Shown: positions 50,556-60,316 of the stretch, piece after piece | How positions within the stretch are numbered: the stretch's first letter is position 1 | How the letters are laid out: each line of letters begins with the position of its first letter | Assembly: GCA_963817015.1 (NCBI GenBank) | Contig: CAWFMV010000016.1 | Coordinates: 62,001 to 126,000 of the forward strand | DNA: 64,000 bases | Direction of reading: 5' to 3' | Source: VAZQ01 sp963817015 | GTDB taxonomy: Bacteria > Pseudomonadota > Alphaproteobacteria > Rhizobiales > Xanthobacteraceae | Made by a program: the position numbers and the translations under genes | Notes under the pieces: model-generated | Seen by the model: the letters and a program-made list of their open reading frames with translations, nothing else | Told to the model about the DNA's origin: nothing | The model's database searches: none

Positions 50556-53500
50556 ATGATCGGACTTGATTTCATGCGACAGGCGCTTGCGAAAGCCATG
50601 CTCGTTTTGCTGCTGGTTGTCGTTGCTGCGGCCACGAGCCCCGTCGTGCTGGCGCAGCCTGCGCCAGTGGTCCACCATGACCTGACGGTGGCGCTCGACC
50701 CGGCCAATCACCGCCTCAAGGTGCGCGACCGCATCCGCATTCCGGGCGCTCTGGTCACTGCGCCATTGACTTTGTCGTTGAACGCCGATCTTGCCGTGCA
50801 GGCGTCATCGCTGACGCTCACCCCCGTGAGGTCGCGTGTGCCTGGGCTCCGATCCCGGCATGGACCGCGATTTATCGCGCGTGCCGGTCAATGTCTATCG
50901 GGTCGAAGGCGCGACGCCTGGGCAGGATGTGACCGGCGAGCTCAGCTACGAGGGCGCGATCAATAGTCCGGTCCGCCAGTCGGGTGGCGAATATGCGCGC
51001 GCCTTCAGCCAGTCGCCGGGCCTGATCGAGGCGAGGGGTGTCTATCTCGCCGGCTCGACCCAATGGGTGCCGCAGCTTGGCGATGCTTTGATAAGCTACA
51101 CGCTCACGGTCGAGTTGCCGGCGGGCTGGAAATCGGTGAGCCAGGGCGAGCGCGCTGCAGCCGCGGCGCCCAGTGGCGACTGAGCGTTGGTCGGTCTCGA
51201 CGCCGACCGAGGAGGCGCATCTCATTGCTGCGCCCTTCACCGAATACTCGCGCGACGCCGGCGCCGTGAAAGCGATGGCGTTCCTGCGTAAGCCCGACAA
51301 GGCCTTGGCCGATCGCTATCTCGATGCGACCGCGCAATATCTCGAGATGTATCGCGGGCTCCTTGGCCCCTATCCCTATTCCAAGTTTGCGCTGGTCGAG
51401 AACTTCTGGGAGACCGGCTATGGCATGCCATCGTTCACGCTGCTGGGCGAGCAGGTCATCCGCTTCCCGTTCATTCTGCATTCGTCCTATCCGCATGAGC
51501 TGTTGCACAACTGGTGGGGCAATGGCGTTTTTGTCGACGGTGCAGGCGGCAACTGGTGCGAGGGTCTGACCGCTTATCTCGCCGATCATCTGATCGCCGA
51601 GCAGCGCGGGCAAGGGGCGGAGCATCGGCGTGCCATCCTGCAGCGCGTGACCGACTACGTGACGCCCGATAACGACTTCCCGCTGACGCGCTTTCAGAGT
51701 CGTTACAACGCCGTCACCGAGGCCGTCGGTTATGGCAAGACCGCCATGGTGTTCAACATGCTGCGCGAGAAGGTGGGTGACGCGCAATTCATCAAGGCGT
51801 TGCAGCAGTTCTATCGGGACAACCGGTTCCGCCCGGCGTCCTTTGACGATATCCGCAAGAGCTTCGAGGCGGTGTCGGGTCTCGATCTGCGCACGTATTT
51901 CGATCAGTGGATCAAGGAGGTCGGAACACCAGAGCTCAAGCTCGAGCAGGCGGCGGCCCAGGGTGCACGCCTCACCATCACGCTCTCGCAGGTGCAGGCC
52001 GGGCATCAGTTCGCGCTCGATGTTCCTGTCGTCATCGAGACCGATCAGGGTATCGAAACGAAGACGGTTTCGATGCCGGCCGACAAGGCGCGCGTCGAGG
52101 CGAGCTTTGATCTGAAACGCCCCGCGCGCCGCATCGAGATCGATCCGCAGTTCCAGCTCTACCGGCGCCTGAGCCCGTTCGAGATCCCGCCGTCGTTGTC
52201 GAAGGCATTCGGCGCGAAGAAGGTGCTGATCGTGCTGAGCGCGCAAAGCGCGTCCCGCTATGCCGGTCTTGCCAAGGCCTGGACCCGTGATGGGGTCGAG
52301 ATCGTCACGGACAGCGAGATCGATGCTCTGCCGAGCGATCGCGCGGTGTGGCTGTTTGGCGCCGGCAACAAGTTCGCGCCGGTCGTGGCGGATGCGCTCA
52401 AGAGCTACGGCGCATCGCTCGATGCAGCGGGGCTGCGCACCAGCAGCACCGCGTATGACGCGGCAGGACGCAGCCTGGTCGCGGTGGCGCGCCATCCCGC
52501 CAATCCGGATTCGGTGGTGATTGCGCTCACCGCGTCGAGCGAGGCTGCGGCCGATGCGCTCGCGCGCAAGCTCCCCCACTACGGCAAATATTCCTGGCTG
52601 GTCTTTGCCGGGGACGACGCCACCAACGAGGCGACCGGCGAGTGGCCGGTCGGCGACACGCCGCTTGCACGCAATCTCACGCCGCAGGCCCAGCCGATCA
52701 AGCTGACGCCGCGTCAGGCACTCGCCGAGATCAAGCCGCTGTTCGACACCGCCCGCATGAAGGCCGATATCGAATGGCTGGCGGCGCCTGAGCGCGAGGG
52801 GCGCGGCGCCGGCAGCCGCGGTCTTGACGCGGCAGCGCGCTATGTCGCCGAACGCTTCGAGCGTCTCGGCCTTGCGCCGCTCTCGTCCAACGCGCAGGGC
52901 GACGATCGATACTTCCAGCCCTTTACCATGACCGGCGAGAATGACGCGCCGGTGCCGACGAAGAACGTGATCGGAGTTCTGCCAGGCACGAACTCCGCCT
53001 TGAATGGTCAGGCGCTGGTGATTTCCGCGCATTACGACCATCTGGGTTTCGGCTGGCCGGATGCGCGCGGCAGCGCCAAGGGGCAATTGCATCCAGGCGC
53101 TGACGACAATGCATCTGGCATCGCCGTGATGCTGGAGATTGCGCGGCTGATGGCGAATGCGCGGCCCGAGCGCAGCGTCATCTTTGCGGCCTTCGCCGCG
53201 GAGGAAGCCGGGCTTCAAGGCGCTCGCCACTATGTGAGGGCCGCGCAAGCGCCGGGTGCTGCGTATCCGTTGTCGGGCACTATCGCCAACCTGAATTTGG
53301 ACATGGTCGGACGCCTCGCTGACGGCAAGGTGACGGTCTTCGGCACCGGCTCGGCGCGCGAGCTGCCATTCATCTTCATGGGCGCGGGTGCGGTGACCGG
53401 CGTGCCGGTGCAATCGGTGGCGCAGGAGATCAATGCATCCGATCACACGGCGTTTGTCGAAGCCGGCGTTCCGGCCGTACACGTGTTTGCGTCGCAGGCG

Positions 53501-53941
53501 AGCGACTATCATCGTCCCTCGGATACGCCTGACAAGATCGATGAAGCGGGACTGGGCAGGGTTGCGGCCGTGTTGAAGGAGGCCGTTGATTATCTGGCGG
53601 TGCGGCCTGAGCCGCTGACCTTCACAGGGAGTGTGGCCGCAGCGCAGCCACCGGCCGGGCGGACGCCAGGCGCGCCGCGCCGGGTCGCCACCGGCATCGT
53701 GCCCGACATGACCTACCAGGGCGAAGGCGTGCGTGTGAGCAGCGTGCAGCCGGGGTCCGGCGCGGAGCAGGCGGGGCTCAAGATGGGCGACCGGCTTCTG
53801 GTTCTGGGTGGCACCAAAACACCCAATCTTCGCGCCTTGGCGGATGCGTTGCGGGACCTGCAGCCCGGGCAGACGGTCGAGGTCGAGTTCGCGCGCGAGG
53901 TTGCGATGCTGCGCGCCACGCTGCGGCTCGGCGAACGATAG
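50556..53941 (+). CDS. secreted three-module metallopeptidase: M1-like, M28-like and PDZ
   Basis: About 1128 residues after two frame repairs (near 50835 and 51165). Signal peptide MLVLLLVVVAAATSPVVLAQ. Module 1, gluzincin: HELLHNWWGNGVFVDGAGGN then WCEGLTAYLAD, giving HEXXH (about residue 313) and a downstream Glu ligand. Module 2, M28 aminopeptidase, starts near residue 740 (EREGRGAGSRGLDAAARYVA). It has zinc ligands in SAHYDHLGFGW, GADDNASGIAVMLEIA, FAAEEAGLQGARHY, LNLDMVGR and DYHRPSDTPDKID. Module 3, PDZ: VRVSSVQPGSGAEQAGLKMG to the end. ATG 50556 is chosen; GTG 50550 and ATG 50574 are alternatives. Confidence 0.85.
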
Positions 53942-54112
53942 CGCGCGACCGGTTGTCGCGAGACCTCCATTTGGGGGAGGTCGCTGAAGATTATTTCCTC
54001 TGCTTTTTGAACCGATAGACTGGTTCGCGACACTAAGGCCCAGCATAAGAGGACCGACCTCGATCGGTCCTGCGCGGGTAATAGTTCACCGGGAATAGTT
54101 AGGAGAAAAACA

Positions 54113-54673
54113 ATGGCTGACACCAATATCGCAGTTGATAATGGCGTAAACGTCGCGGCCTTGATCGCCGCCCGCGAGGCGCTCACGAACGCTCCGCAAG
54201 CCGCGAAGTTCAAGTGGCGCGCGGCCTGCGAGTGGAGGAACGGCACCCATAGCCACTCGACGGTCGAGGGCTTCTTCGGCCTCGGCGAGGAGCAGCGCCG
54301 CAAGACCACGTTCAAGTTCGATGCCGACCATCCGGAAGTGTTTGCGTCCGAGGACAAGGGCGCGACGCCGGTCGAATACGTTCTGGTGGGGCTGGCGAGC
54401 TGCCTCACGGCCGGGGTTGCGGCCATCGCCCAGCATCGCGGCATCCAGCTGCGCTCGGTGACCGCAACGATTGAAGGGAACATGGATATCCAGGGCATCC
54501 TGGGCATCGACAGCGAGGTCCGCAACGGCTTCGGCGGCATCAACGTGACTTACAAGATCGATGCCGATGCCAAGCGCGAGGACATCGAGGCGCTGGTGGC
54601 GCAATCGCAGAAGCGCTCCGCCGTCTATGACATCGTCACCAACCCGACCAATGTCACGGTGAAGGTGCTGTAG
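54113..54673 (+). CDS. OsmC-family protein
   Basis: 186 residues, intact. Family core: KFKWRAACEWRNGTHSHSTV, GATPVEYVLVGLASCLTAGV with the conserved second cysteine in LASC, and RSAVYDIVTNPTNVTVKVL at the end. The first peroxidatic Cys of true Ohr/OsmC is not evident at the usual place, so peroxidase activity is uncertain. AGGAGAAAAACA precedes the ATG. 120 bases upstream of a flavin monooxygenase. Confidence 0.85.
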   Translation: MADTNIAVDNGVNVAALIAAREALTNAPQAAKFKWRAACEWRNGTHSHSTVEGFFGLGEEQRRKTTFKFDADHPEVFASEDKGATPVEYVLVGLASCLTAGVAAIAQHRGIQLRSVTATIEGNMDIQGILGIDSEVRNGFGGINVTYKIDADAKREDIEALVAQSQKRSAVYDIVTNPTNVTVKVL

Positions 54674-54792
54674 AGGCTTCGCGCCTCTCCGGCGTGGTTG
54701 CTTGAACGACTGCGTCGAGTTTTCGTCGAGGTCAGCGCAGGCCGGTGGACCGGCCTGTGCGCGACTTCGCCAACGCATGAGCTTGCTGCGCT

Positions 54793-56079
54793 ATGGGAAT
54801 GAATCGTACCGTCACCACCATCATCATCGGGGCGGGGCACGCCGGCCTCGCCATGAGCCGGTGCCTCACGGAGCGCGCGATCGACCATGTGGTCCTGGAG
54901 CGCGGCGAGGTGGCACATACGTGGCGCACCGAGCGCTGGGATTCGCTCCGTCTGTTGACACCGAACTGGCAGAGCCGGCTGCCGGGCTTCCGCTATCAGG
55001 GCCACGATCCTGATGGGTATCGGACCATGCCGGAGGTCATCAGCTTCATCGAGGACTATGCCAGAGCGATCGCCGCTCCGGTGCGCACGCATACGACGGT
55101 GACGTCGGTGCGTCGTGGCGACAACGGCTACGTCGTGCGCACGGATCGCGGTGACTGGCAATGCCGAACGGTCGTGCTGGCGTCCGGCGCGTGCAACATC
55201 GCGCGTGTGCCGGCGTTTGCGAATCTGGTGCCGCCATCGATCGTGTGCCTGACCGCGCAGCAATATCGCAACCCCGATCAGCTTTCCGACGGTGGCGTTC
55301 TGGTTGCGGGCGCGTCCGCGAGCGGCACGCAGATCGCCTGCGAGATCCAGCGCTCGGGCCGGCCAGTGACTCTTGCGGTGGGCGAGCATATCCGCGCTCC
55401 GCGCCTCTATCGCGGCCGGGACCTCGAGTGGTGGATGGACTCGGCCGGCGTGCTCGACGAGCGCTATGACGAGATCGACGACATTGCGCGGGCGCGCAAG
55501 GTGCCGTCATTGCAGCTCGCCGGTACCTCCGACCGCTCGACGCTCGATCTCAATGCGCTCAGTGATCTTGGCGTGACTTTGGTTGGCCGCTTTGCCGGAC
55601 TGGCCGATGGCAAGGCGCAATTTGCCGGCTCGCTGCGCAACATGTGTGCAATGTCCGACCTCAAGATGGGGCGATTGCTCGATACCATTGATGCGTGGGC
55701 GCGCGACCATGACTTGGACGGTGAGGTCGAGCCGCCGCATCGCCTGCCGCCGACGCGGGTGCCGGATGAGCCGCCGCTCATCATGAATCTCGCCAACGTC
55801 TCCAAGAGCAACATTCGCACCATCATCTGGGCGACCGGCTATCGACCCGACTACAGATGGCTCGAGGTGCCGGTGCTCGACCACAAGGGGATGATCCGTC
55901 ATGACGGCGGCATCACATCGTCGCCTGGCCTCTACTTGATGGGCGCTCCGTTCATGCGGCGGCGCAAGTCTACCTTGATCGACGGCGCCGGCGACGATGC
56001 GCGCGAGCTCTCGGGCCATCTTGCATCCTACATTGATGCACGCGCAGAGCCCGCGATGGCGCTCGCGCATGCTCCCTAG
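54793..56079 (+). CDS. FAD/NAD(P)-dependent monooxygenase (CzcO/flavin-containing type)
   Basis: 428 residues, intact. FAD site TTIIIGAGHAGLAMSRCLTE (GxGxxG). ERWDSLRLLTPNWQSRLPGF is characteristic of the YUCCA/CzcO-like branch. NAD(P) site GGVLVAGASASGTQIACEIQ, and a late motif NIRTIIWATGYRPDYRWL (ATG). Substrate unknown. Probably co-transcribed with the OsmC gene. Confidence 0.85.
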   Translation: MGMNRTVTTIIIGAGHAGLAMSRCLTERAIDHVVLERGEVAHTWRTERWDSLRLLTPNWQSRLPGFRYQGHDPDGYRTMPEVISFIEDYARAIAAPVRTHTTVTSVRRGDNGYVVRTDRGDWQCRTVVLASGACNIARVPAFANLVPPSIVCLTAQQYRNPDQLSDGGVLVAGASASGTQIACEIQRSGRPVTLAVGEHIRAPRLYRGRDLEWWMDSAGVLDERYDEIDDIARARKVPSLQLAGTSDRSTLDLNALSDLGVTLVGRFAGLADGKAQFAGSLRNMCAMSDLKMGRLLDTIDAWARDHDLDGEVEPPHRLPPTRVPDEPPLIMNLANVSKSNIRTIIWATGYRPDYRWLEVPVLDHKGMIRHDGGITSSPGLYLMGAPFMRRRKSTLIDGAGDDARELSGHLASYIDARAEPAMALAHAP

Positions 56080-56328
56080 AGCATGACCCGATCAGGGAAG
56101 GCAATTTTCGGAGAAGGTCGGCCTTAAAGTCCCCGGAGCACGCAGACTGTGGTAGCGTGTGGGGACAGTCGGCGATTGCCGCCAGAAATCTGCATTCGTC
56201 TTGGTGATGGCCAATGAAAGCACGCATTTACCGCCTGCGCATTTCAGAACGATAGTCGTCATGTCGCCACCCAGTTGACAGAATCCCGAGTGAAAATATC
56301 GATGTAGGCAAAGGGTTGTCAGACACCC
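56080..56328. other. intergenic, no gene seen
   Basis: About 250 bases. Starts with AGAGCATGACCCGATCAGGG, reminiscent of short dispersed intergenic repeats in Bradyrhizobium-type genomes. No promoter could be assigned. Confidence 0.35.
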
Positions 56329-57057
56329 ATGGAACGCTCCCTGTCAGATCCAAAACTCGGCGAGGTCAGGGCCGTTCTGGAGCGCCTGCAGACCTTTGCC
56401 GCGGATCCGGACGGCACGGAGCCACCTGCCCAGGCGAGCAACGGCGCTGGCGTCAACGGACATACGACAAGCGCCCATCAGTCGGGCACCCAAGAACCGG
56501 TCGACGAGCTGCCCGCCCGCGAACCGGCCGAATACGATTTGGGCAACGAGTCCGCGGGTAAGCGGCGAGCACCAGCAGCCATTGGGCTTGGCATTGCCGG
56601 CATGGTGGTGATCTTGCTGGGTGTTGTCTGGCTCATCGTGTCGCCCGGCGATCGCGGTGAGCTGTCAGCGGCCGTTACTCCGGATGTGACACCCGCGGGC
56701 CGCGCAATTTCAGAGCGTGACACACCTGTCAAACAGCCGGATGTCAAACAGCCGGAGCCGCCGGTCCGGCACTCGCGCGCAGGCATCGATGCTGCGCAAG
56801 ATCTCTTGTCGAAGGGGCAGGTGCAAGCCGCGCGCAAACAGCTTCTCGGCTTGGCATCGGCCGACACCGCGGACGTGGCCTGGATGCTGGCGCGATCTTA
56901 TGACCCCAATTTTCTTGTAAGCCTTCCGAGCGCCGATGGGAGGCCCGACATCGAGCAGGCAACGCGCTGGTATCGAATCTGGCATGCCGCCGCCGTGAAG
57001 CAGGGCCTGGTGCCGAACAGCGTGTCGGTTGATCGGATCATCGGCTCGATGCGCTGA
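56329..57057 (+). CDS. single-span membrane-anchored protein with C-terminal helical-repeat domain
   Basis: 242 residues, intact. A polar, proline/acid-rich cytoplasmic part (about residues 1-82), then one transmembrane helix (AIGLGIAGMVVILLGVVWLI, about 85-105). A Pro/Lys linker with repeated VKQPDVKQPEPP leads to a C-terminal helical region, DAAQDLLSKGQVQAARKQLL then AWMLARSYDPNFL, IEQATRWYRIWHAAAVKQGL. The last part resembles one or two Sel1/TPR units. Predicted N-in/C-out, so the helical domain faces the periplasm. First gene of the dynamin/receptor neighbourhood. Confidence 0.72.
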   Translation: MERSLSDPKLGEVRAVLERLQTFAADPDGTEPPAQASNGAGVNGHTTSAHQSGTQEPVDELPAREPAEYDLGNESAGKRRAPAAIGLGIAGMVVILLGVVWLIVSPGDRGELSAAVTPDVTPAGRAISERDTPVKQPDVKQPEPPVRHSRAGIDAAQDLLSKGQVQAARKQLLGLASADTADVAWMLARSYDPNFLVSLPSADGRPDIEQATRWYRIWHAAAVKQGLVPNSVSVDRIIGSMR

Positions 57058-57381
57058 TTGTCTGGTACGGAGCGTTCGCAGTCACCGATCGAGCCACTCT
57101 TCCGTGCCTCGCCAGGATGCTCGCCGAACGGTTGTCGAGCCGAGGGCAGACGGCAGCAGCAGACGACGCGCGCTCGCGCGCATGTGTTCGGGCGCGCTCG
57201 GTGCGGGTTTGCTGGCGCCACGTCGGCGCCATAAAGGTTGGCAAGTTTGACAAGCAGAATAATTCCGGTTGCGCCAACAGGGGGGATGAGGCTTCGCAAA
57301 GATCGTTCGGCTTTGCGCAAGCCCCGTCGCCGACGGGACCAGGTGCCGATCTTCGCTCAGCGGTTGTCTATTTTGCGTCCC
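57058..57381. other. leader region of the TAXI-type receptor gene
   Basis: About 320 bases. The downstream reading frame stays open here, but the translation is Arg-rich and not signal-like, so I treat it as non-coding. An 18-base in-frame duplication (57373-57408) lies at its right end. Confidence 0.45.
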
Positions 57382-59184
57382 ATGTCGTGTTTGCGTCCCA
57401 TGTCGTGGCGACTGATTGCCGTTGCGATCGGGCTGCTCGCGCTGGCGTTGCCGGCTGGCGCCGAGCAGCGGCAGAAGGCGCCCGCGACGGCTCGAGGAAC
57501 GGTCACGATCCTCACCGATGGCATTGCGGAGCCCAACGGCAGCGCGACGCGAGCGATTAACGAGCTCGCAAAGGAGATCGGCAATATACGCGTCCTGCCG
57601 ATTGCCGGGCATGGCGCCGTGGCTAATGTGCGCGATCTTTTGCGGCTGAAGGGCGTCGATTTCGCCGTTCTGAACAGCGACATCTTCCCTTTTCTCGAGC
57701 AGACGCGGCAATACCCGAATGCTCAAAAGCAGATCCGCTATGCCACTCACATTTACAGCCAGAAAGTGTATCTGCTGACGCGCAAGGAATTCAAAACGAT
57801 CGCTGATCTGCGCAGGCGCAAGATTGCGGTCCCCTCGCGCGGAGCGGGCAGCCACACGACGGCGATGACGCTGTTCAATCTGCTTGGCATCGATGTGGTG
57901 CTGCACTCCGGCGTGGACCTCGATGATTTCAACGTCGAAAGCTTCGACGGTATCTTGCTGCTAGGCGACGAGCTCGCGAGAGCGCGACTGAGTGCGCAGG
58001 CGCGGCGCGATCTTCAGGTCATGCCGATCGGCCTCATGCCGGCATTGCGGGCGACCTATCGGCCTGGCGTGATCGAGCCGCAGGAGCTTCCGGGCGTTGC
58101 TGTCGCGGAAAATGTAGAAACAATCGCGGTTTCGACCTTGCTCGCGGTCTACGACTGGACGTCCGCGCAAGCGCGGTTCGCCGATGTGTCGAGCTTCTCG
58201 ACCAGGCTGTTCGCTGCGCTTCCGCGGCTGCGGCAGAACGCAAGCTCGGTCTGGCGGCAGGCCGATATCAACGCGCAGATCGCAGGCTGGTCGCGCTACA
58301 GCGCGTCGCAACCCGCGCGGGGCCTATCGAAGGAGCAGCTTGCTCAGCTTGCCCTCGTCGACCGACCACAGGCGATGCTTCCGCCTCTTGCAGACGCCTC
58401 GCCGGCTGCGGCCGCAGTGCCCAAGATCACGGTCTTGGCGATGGGTCGTGCGCCGCTGGCCGAGCAGCAGTTGCCAGCTGGCGGATTGATCCCGGAATTG
58501 CTGCGCAGCAGCCTGAGCAAGGCGAGGCTTGGCGGCGGACGCTCGGAGATCGAGCTGCGGTGGGTGACTGCGGCGCCCATGAAATCGCTGCTGAGCGATG
58601 ACTCCATCGACATGTCCTTGCCGTGGGACGGTGCGGATTGCGAGCGGCCCAATGACCTGGTCCAGGCCTCTGCGGTCTTGTGCGACAATGCGCTCTATTC
58701 CGATCCCATCCTTGAGGTTGTCGTTGGCCTGTTCACGCGCTCCGACAGCAAATTCACATTTGCTACCGATGAGAGCATCCTGGGCAAAAGCATCTGCATT
58801 TCCGGCGACCAGGATGTGTCGCCGCTCAACGGCCAGGGCCGCGATTGGATTTCGCAGAAGCGGGTCATCGCGGTTCGCAAGCCAACGCTCCTCGATTGCG
58901 CGAGCGCTGTGCAGACGCTGGAGGCCGATGCCTTTGTGGCCAGCGACCTCGAGGGACGCTTTGTTCTCGACCGGCTGGGCTTGTCCCGGGATTTCAGGAT
59001 GCTGGAGCGGCCCCTGGGGATCCGCGGCGTCCACGTGGTTGCTTCTAGAGAGCACCTCCAGGCCTCCGAGCTGATCAGTGCGGTGAACCGGGGCTTGAAG
59101 GAGCTCAAGCAGACTGATGCCTACGCGGCAATCGTCCGCAATCACCTCATGCGTCTGTGGAATGGGAATACGAGCGCGCCCTGA
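57382..59184 (+). CDS. secreted receptor: TAXI-type module fused to a family 3-like binding domain
   Basis: 600 residues, intact. Signal peptide LIAVAIGLLALALPAGAEQ. Module 1 (about residues 40-300) looks like a TAXI/TRAP solute receptor: VTILTDGIAEPNGSATRAIN, DFAVLNSDIFPFLEQTRQY, KQIRYATHIYSQKVYLLTRK, IAVPSRGAGSHTTAMTLFNL. Module 2 (about 350-595) is a diverged family 3 domain: IDMSLPWDGADCERPNDLV, DPILEVVVGLFTRSDSKF, NGQGRDWISQKRVIAVRKPT, ending YAAIVRNHLMRLW. Module 2 is clearly paralogous to the LysM protein encoded at 60317-61584, including four matched cysteines. Starts ATG 57382 or 57400. No TRAP permease nearby, so sensing rather than transport is likely. Confidence 0.78.
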   Translation: MSCLRPMSWRLIAVAIGLLALALPAGAEQRQKAPATARGTVTILTDGIAEPNGSATRAINELAKEIGNIRVLPIAGHGAVANVRDLLRLKGVDFAVLNSDIFPFLEQTRQYPNAQKQIRYATHIYSQKVYLLTRKEFKTIADLRRRKIAVPSRGAGSHTTAMTLFNLLGIDVVLHSGVDLDDFNVESFDGILLLGDELARARLSAQARRDLQVMPIGLMPALRATYRPGVIEPQELPGVAVAENVETIAVSTLLAVYDWTSAQARFADVSSFSTRLFAALPRLRQNASSVWRQADINAQIAGWSRYSASQPARGLSKEQLAQLALVDRPQAMLPPLADASPAAAAVPKITVLAMGRAPLAEQQLPAGGLIPELLRSSLSKARLGGGRSEIELRWVTAAPMKSLLSDDSIDMSLPWDGADCERPNDLVQASAVLCDNALYSDPILEVVVGLFTRSDSKFTFATDESILGKSICISGDQDVSPLNGQGRDWISQKRVIAVRKPTLLDCASAVQTLEADAFVASDLEGRFVLDRLGLSRDFRMLERPLGIRGVHVVASREHLQASELISAVNRGLKELKQTDAYAAIVRNHLMRLWNGNTSAP

Positions 59185-59229
59185 ACGCTTGGTGGACTGA
59201 ACGCTTGGTGGACTGAACGCTTGGCGGAC
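59182..59229. repeat. three 16-bp tandem repeats overlapping a stop codon
   Basis: TGAACGCTTGGTGGAC occurs at 59182-59197 and 59198-59213, and with one change at 59214-59229. The first TGA is the stop of the receptor gene, and each copy supplies another TGA. Confidence 0.85.
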
Positions 59230-59277
59230 CGATCGACCCGTGCGGTCAAGCATCTGCGGTCACTCTCCCGGTCTGCT

Positions 59278-60157
59278 CTAGCCGATCGATGAGAGGGCGT
59301 GGTGCGCGATCCGACCAGTGACCCGAAGGGCTGAGTTCGCACGCTGTTCGCGCGCGTTGTCCAAGAGCGCGGACAGTGCGGCTTCGAGCATGTCAGCCCC
59401 GGTGGCATGCCAAGCGTCCGGAGCCGGCGCGTTCTCGCTGCCCCGCGCCAGAGCAAGCGCATCGACCGTTGCGACCAGGATCATGTCTCGGAACATGGAG
59501 CCGCATTCGCGTCGCAGGCGCGACAAGAGCTTGTCGCGGTCCCGGTCGTCGGACAGGAGATCGGCGTGGGTTGCGACCAGAAGCCCGCAGGAGCGCAGCC
59601 GCACGGGCAGCTGGCTCCACGCGATCCGTTCGCTTTCCTTCCAGGCCTGGATGCTGACCGTGCACCACACGGCCGCATCGACTGCGTGCGATGCAAGATC
59701 GATCTGCTCGGAAACGGACAGCCCGGGGCAGTCGAGAATTTCCACCGTGCGCAGTCGCGGTGAGGGCAGCCCGACCTCGAGACGAAAGATCGATCGCGGC
59801 AGCGCCTTGGGGTCCGCGCGGAGGCGCGCCCGCTGGCCTGGAGCGCCATGGATGACCCAGATCTGGGGCTCATGAGCGTAGTAGATGAGCGTCGGAATCC
59901 GCGTGTTCGAGATAGCGGCTGTCGGCAGGCTCTCGATCCGGCCCAGCAGGTTGGCAAGCGAGGACTTGCCCGAGTTGGACTTCTCCGCAGATGGCAAGGC
60001 GCAGCGGCCGAGCAAGGCGCTGCTGTGTGCGTCGCAGGGCGCGCACGGCCGGGAACAGTTTTGAGCCGGGCGGAATTGTCCTTTCCAGCATGGTTCGTGC
60101 GAGCTTCAGCTCGGCAACGATCCGACCTGTAAGTGGGTGGTCCGACACGACGGGCAC
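59278..60157 (-). CDS. dynamin-like/Era-type GTPase (smaller of two)
   Basis: About 293 residues. After one frame change near 59990 the P-loop reads ICGESNSGKSSLANLLGRIE (G1, GxxxxGKS). A threonine-containing switch-I segment follows (LPTAAISNTRIPTLIYYAHE). G3 is EILDCPGLSVSEQIDLASHA. G4 appears as a variant, LVATHADLLSDDRD (THAD rather than NKxD). The rest is helical, ending GRIAHHALSSIG. GTG 60157 is taken as start; upstream codons in this frame are not conserved-looking. Cytoplasmic. Lies downstream of the LysM receptor and the large dynamin-like gene in the same direction. Shorter than true dynamins, so it may be a partner subunit. Confidence 0.75.
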
Positions 60158-60316
60158 CAGATTGGAACTGCAAACCTTTGCTTAGCAGGCTGCCAGGAAC
60201 TCTCAAGCGGACTCGATGCACGCTATCGTTCAGGTCGCTTCCGCTCTGGTCCATTGTCTAAGGGACCTGACGCAGGGTGACCAGCAGGCAATGCGTGCTG
60301 CCGGGTCCGTCGCGCG

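Noticed and set aside
51104..54046. A 980-codon open frame on the minus strand opposite the M1-M28-PDZ peptidase.
   Set aside because: It is the antisense of a clearly coding gene with zinc-site motifs. High GC makes long antisense frames common, and its translation is Arg/Leu/Gly-rich with no domain.
57382..59184. Calling the TAXI-type protein part of a TRAP transporter.
   Set aside because: No DctM/DctQ-like membrane genes are in the neighbourhood, and the second module is not found in TRAP receptors.
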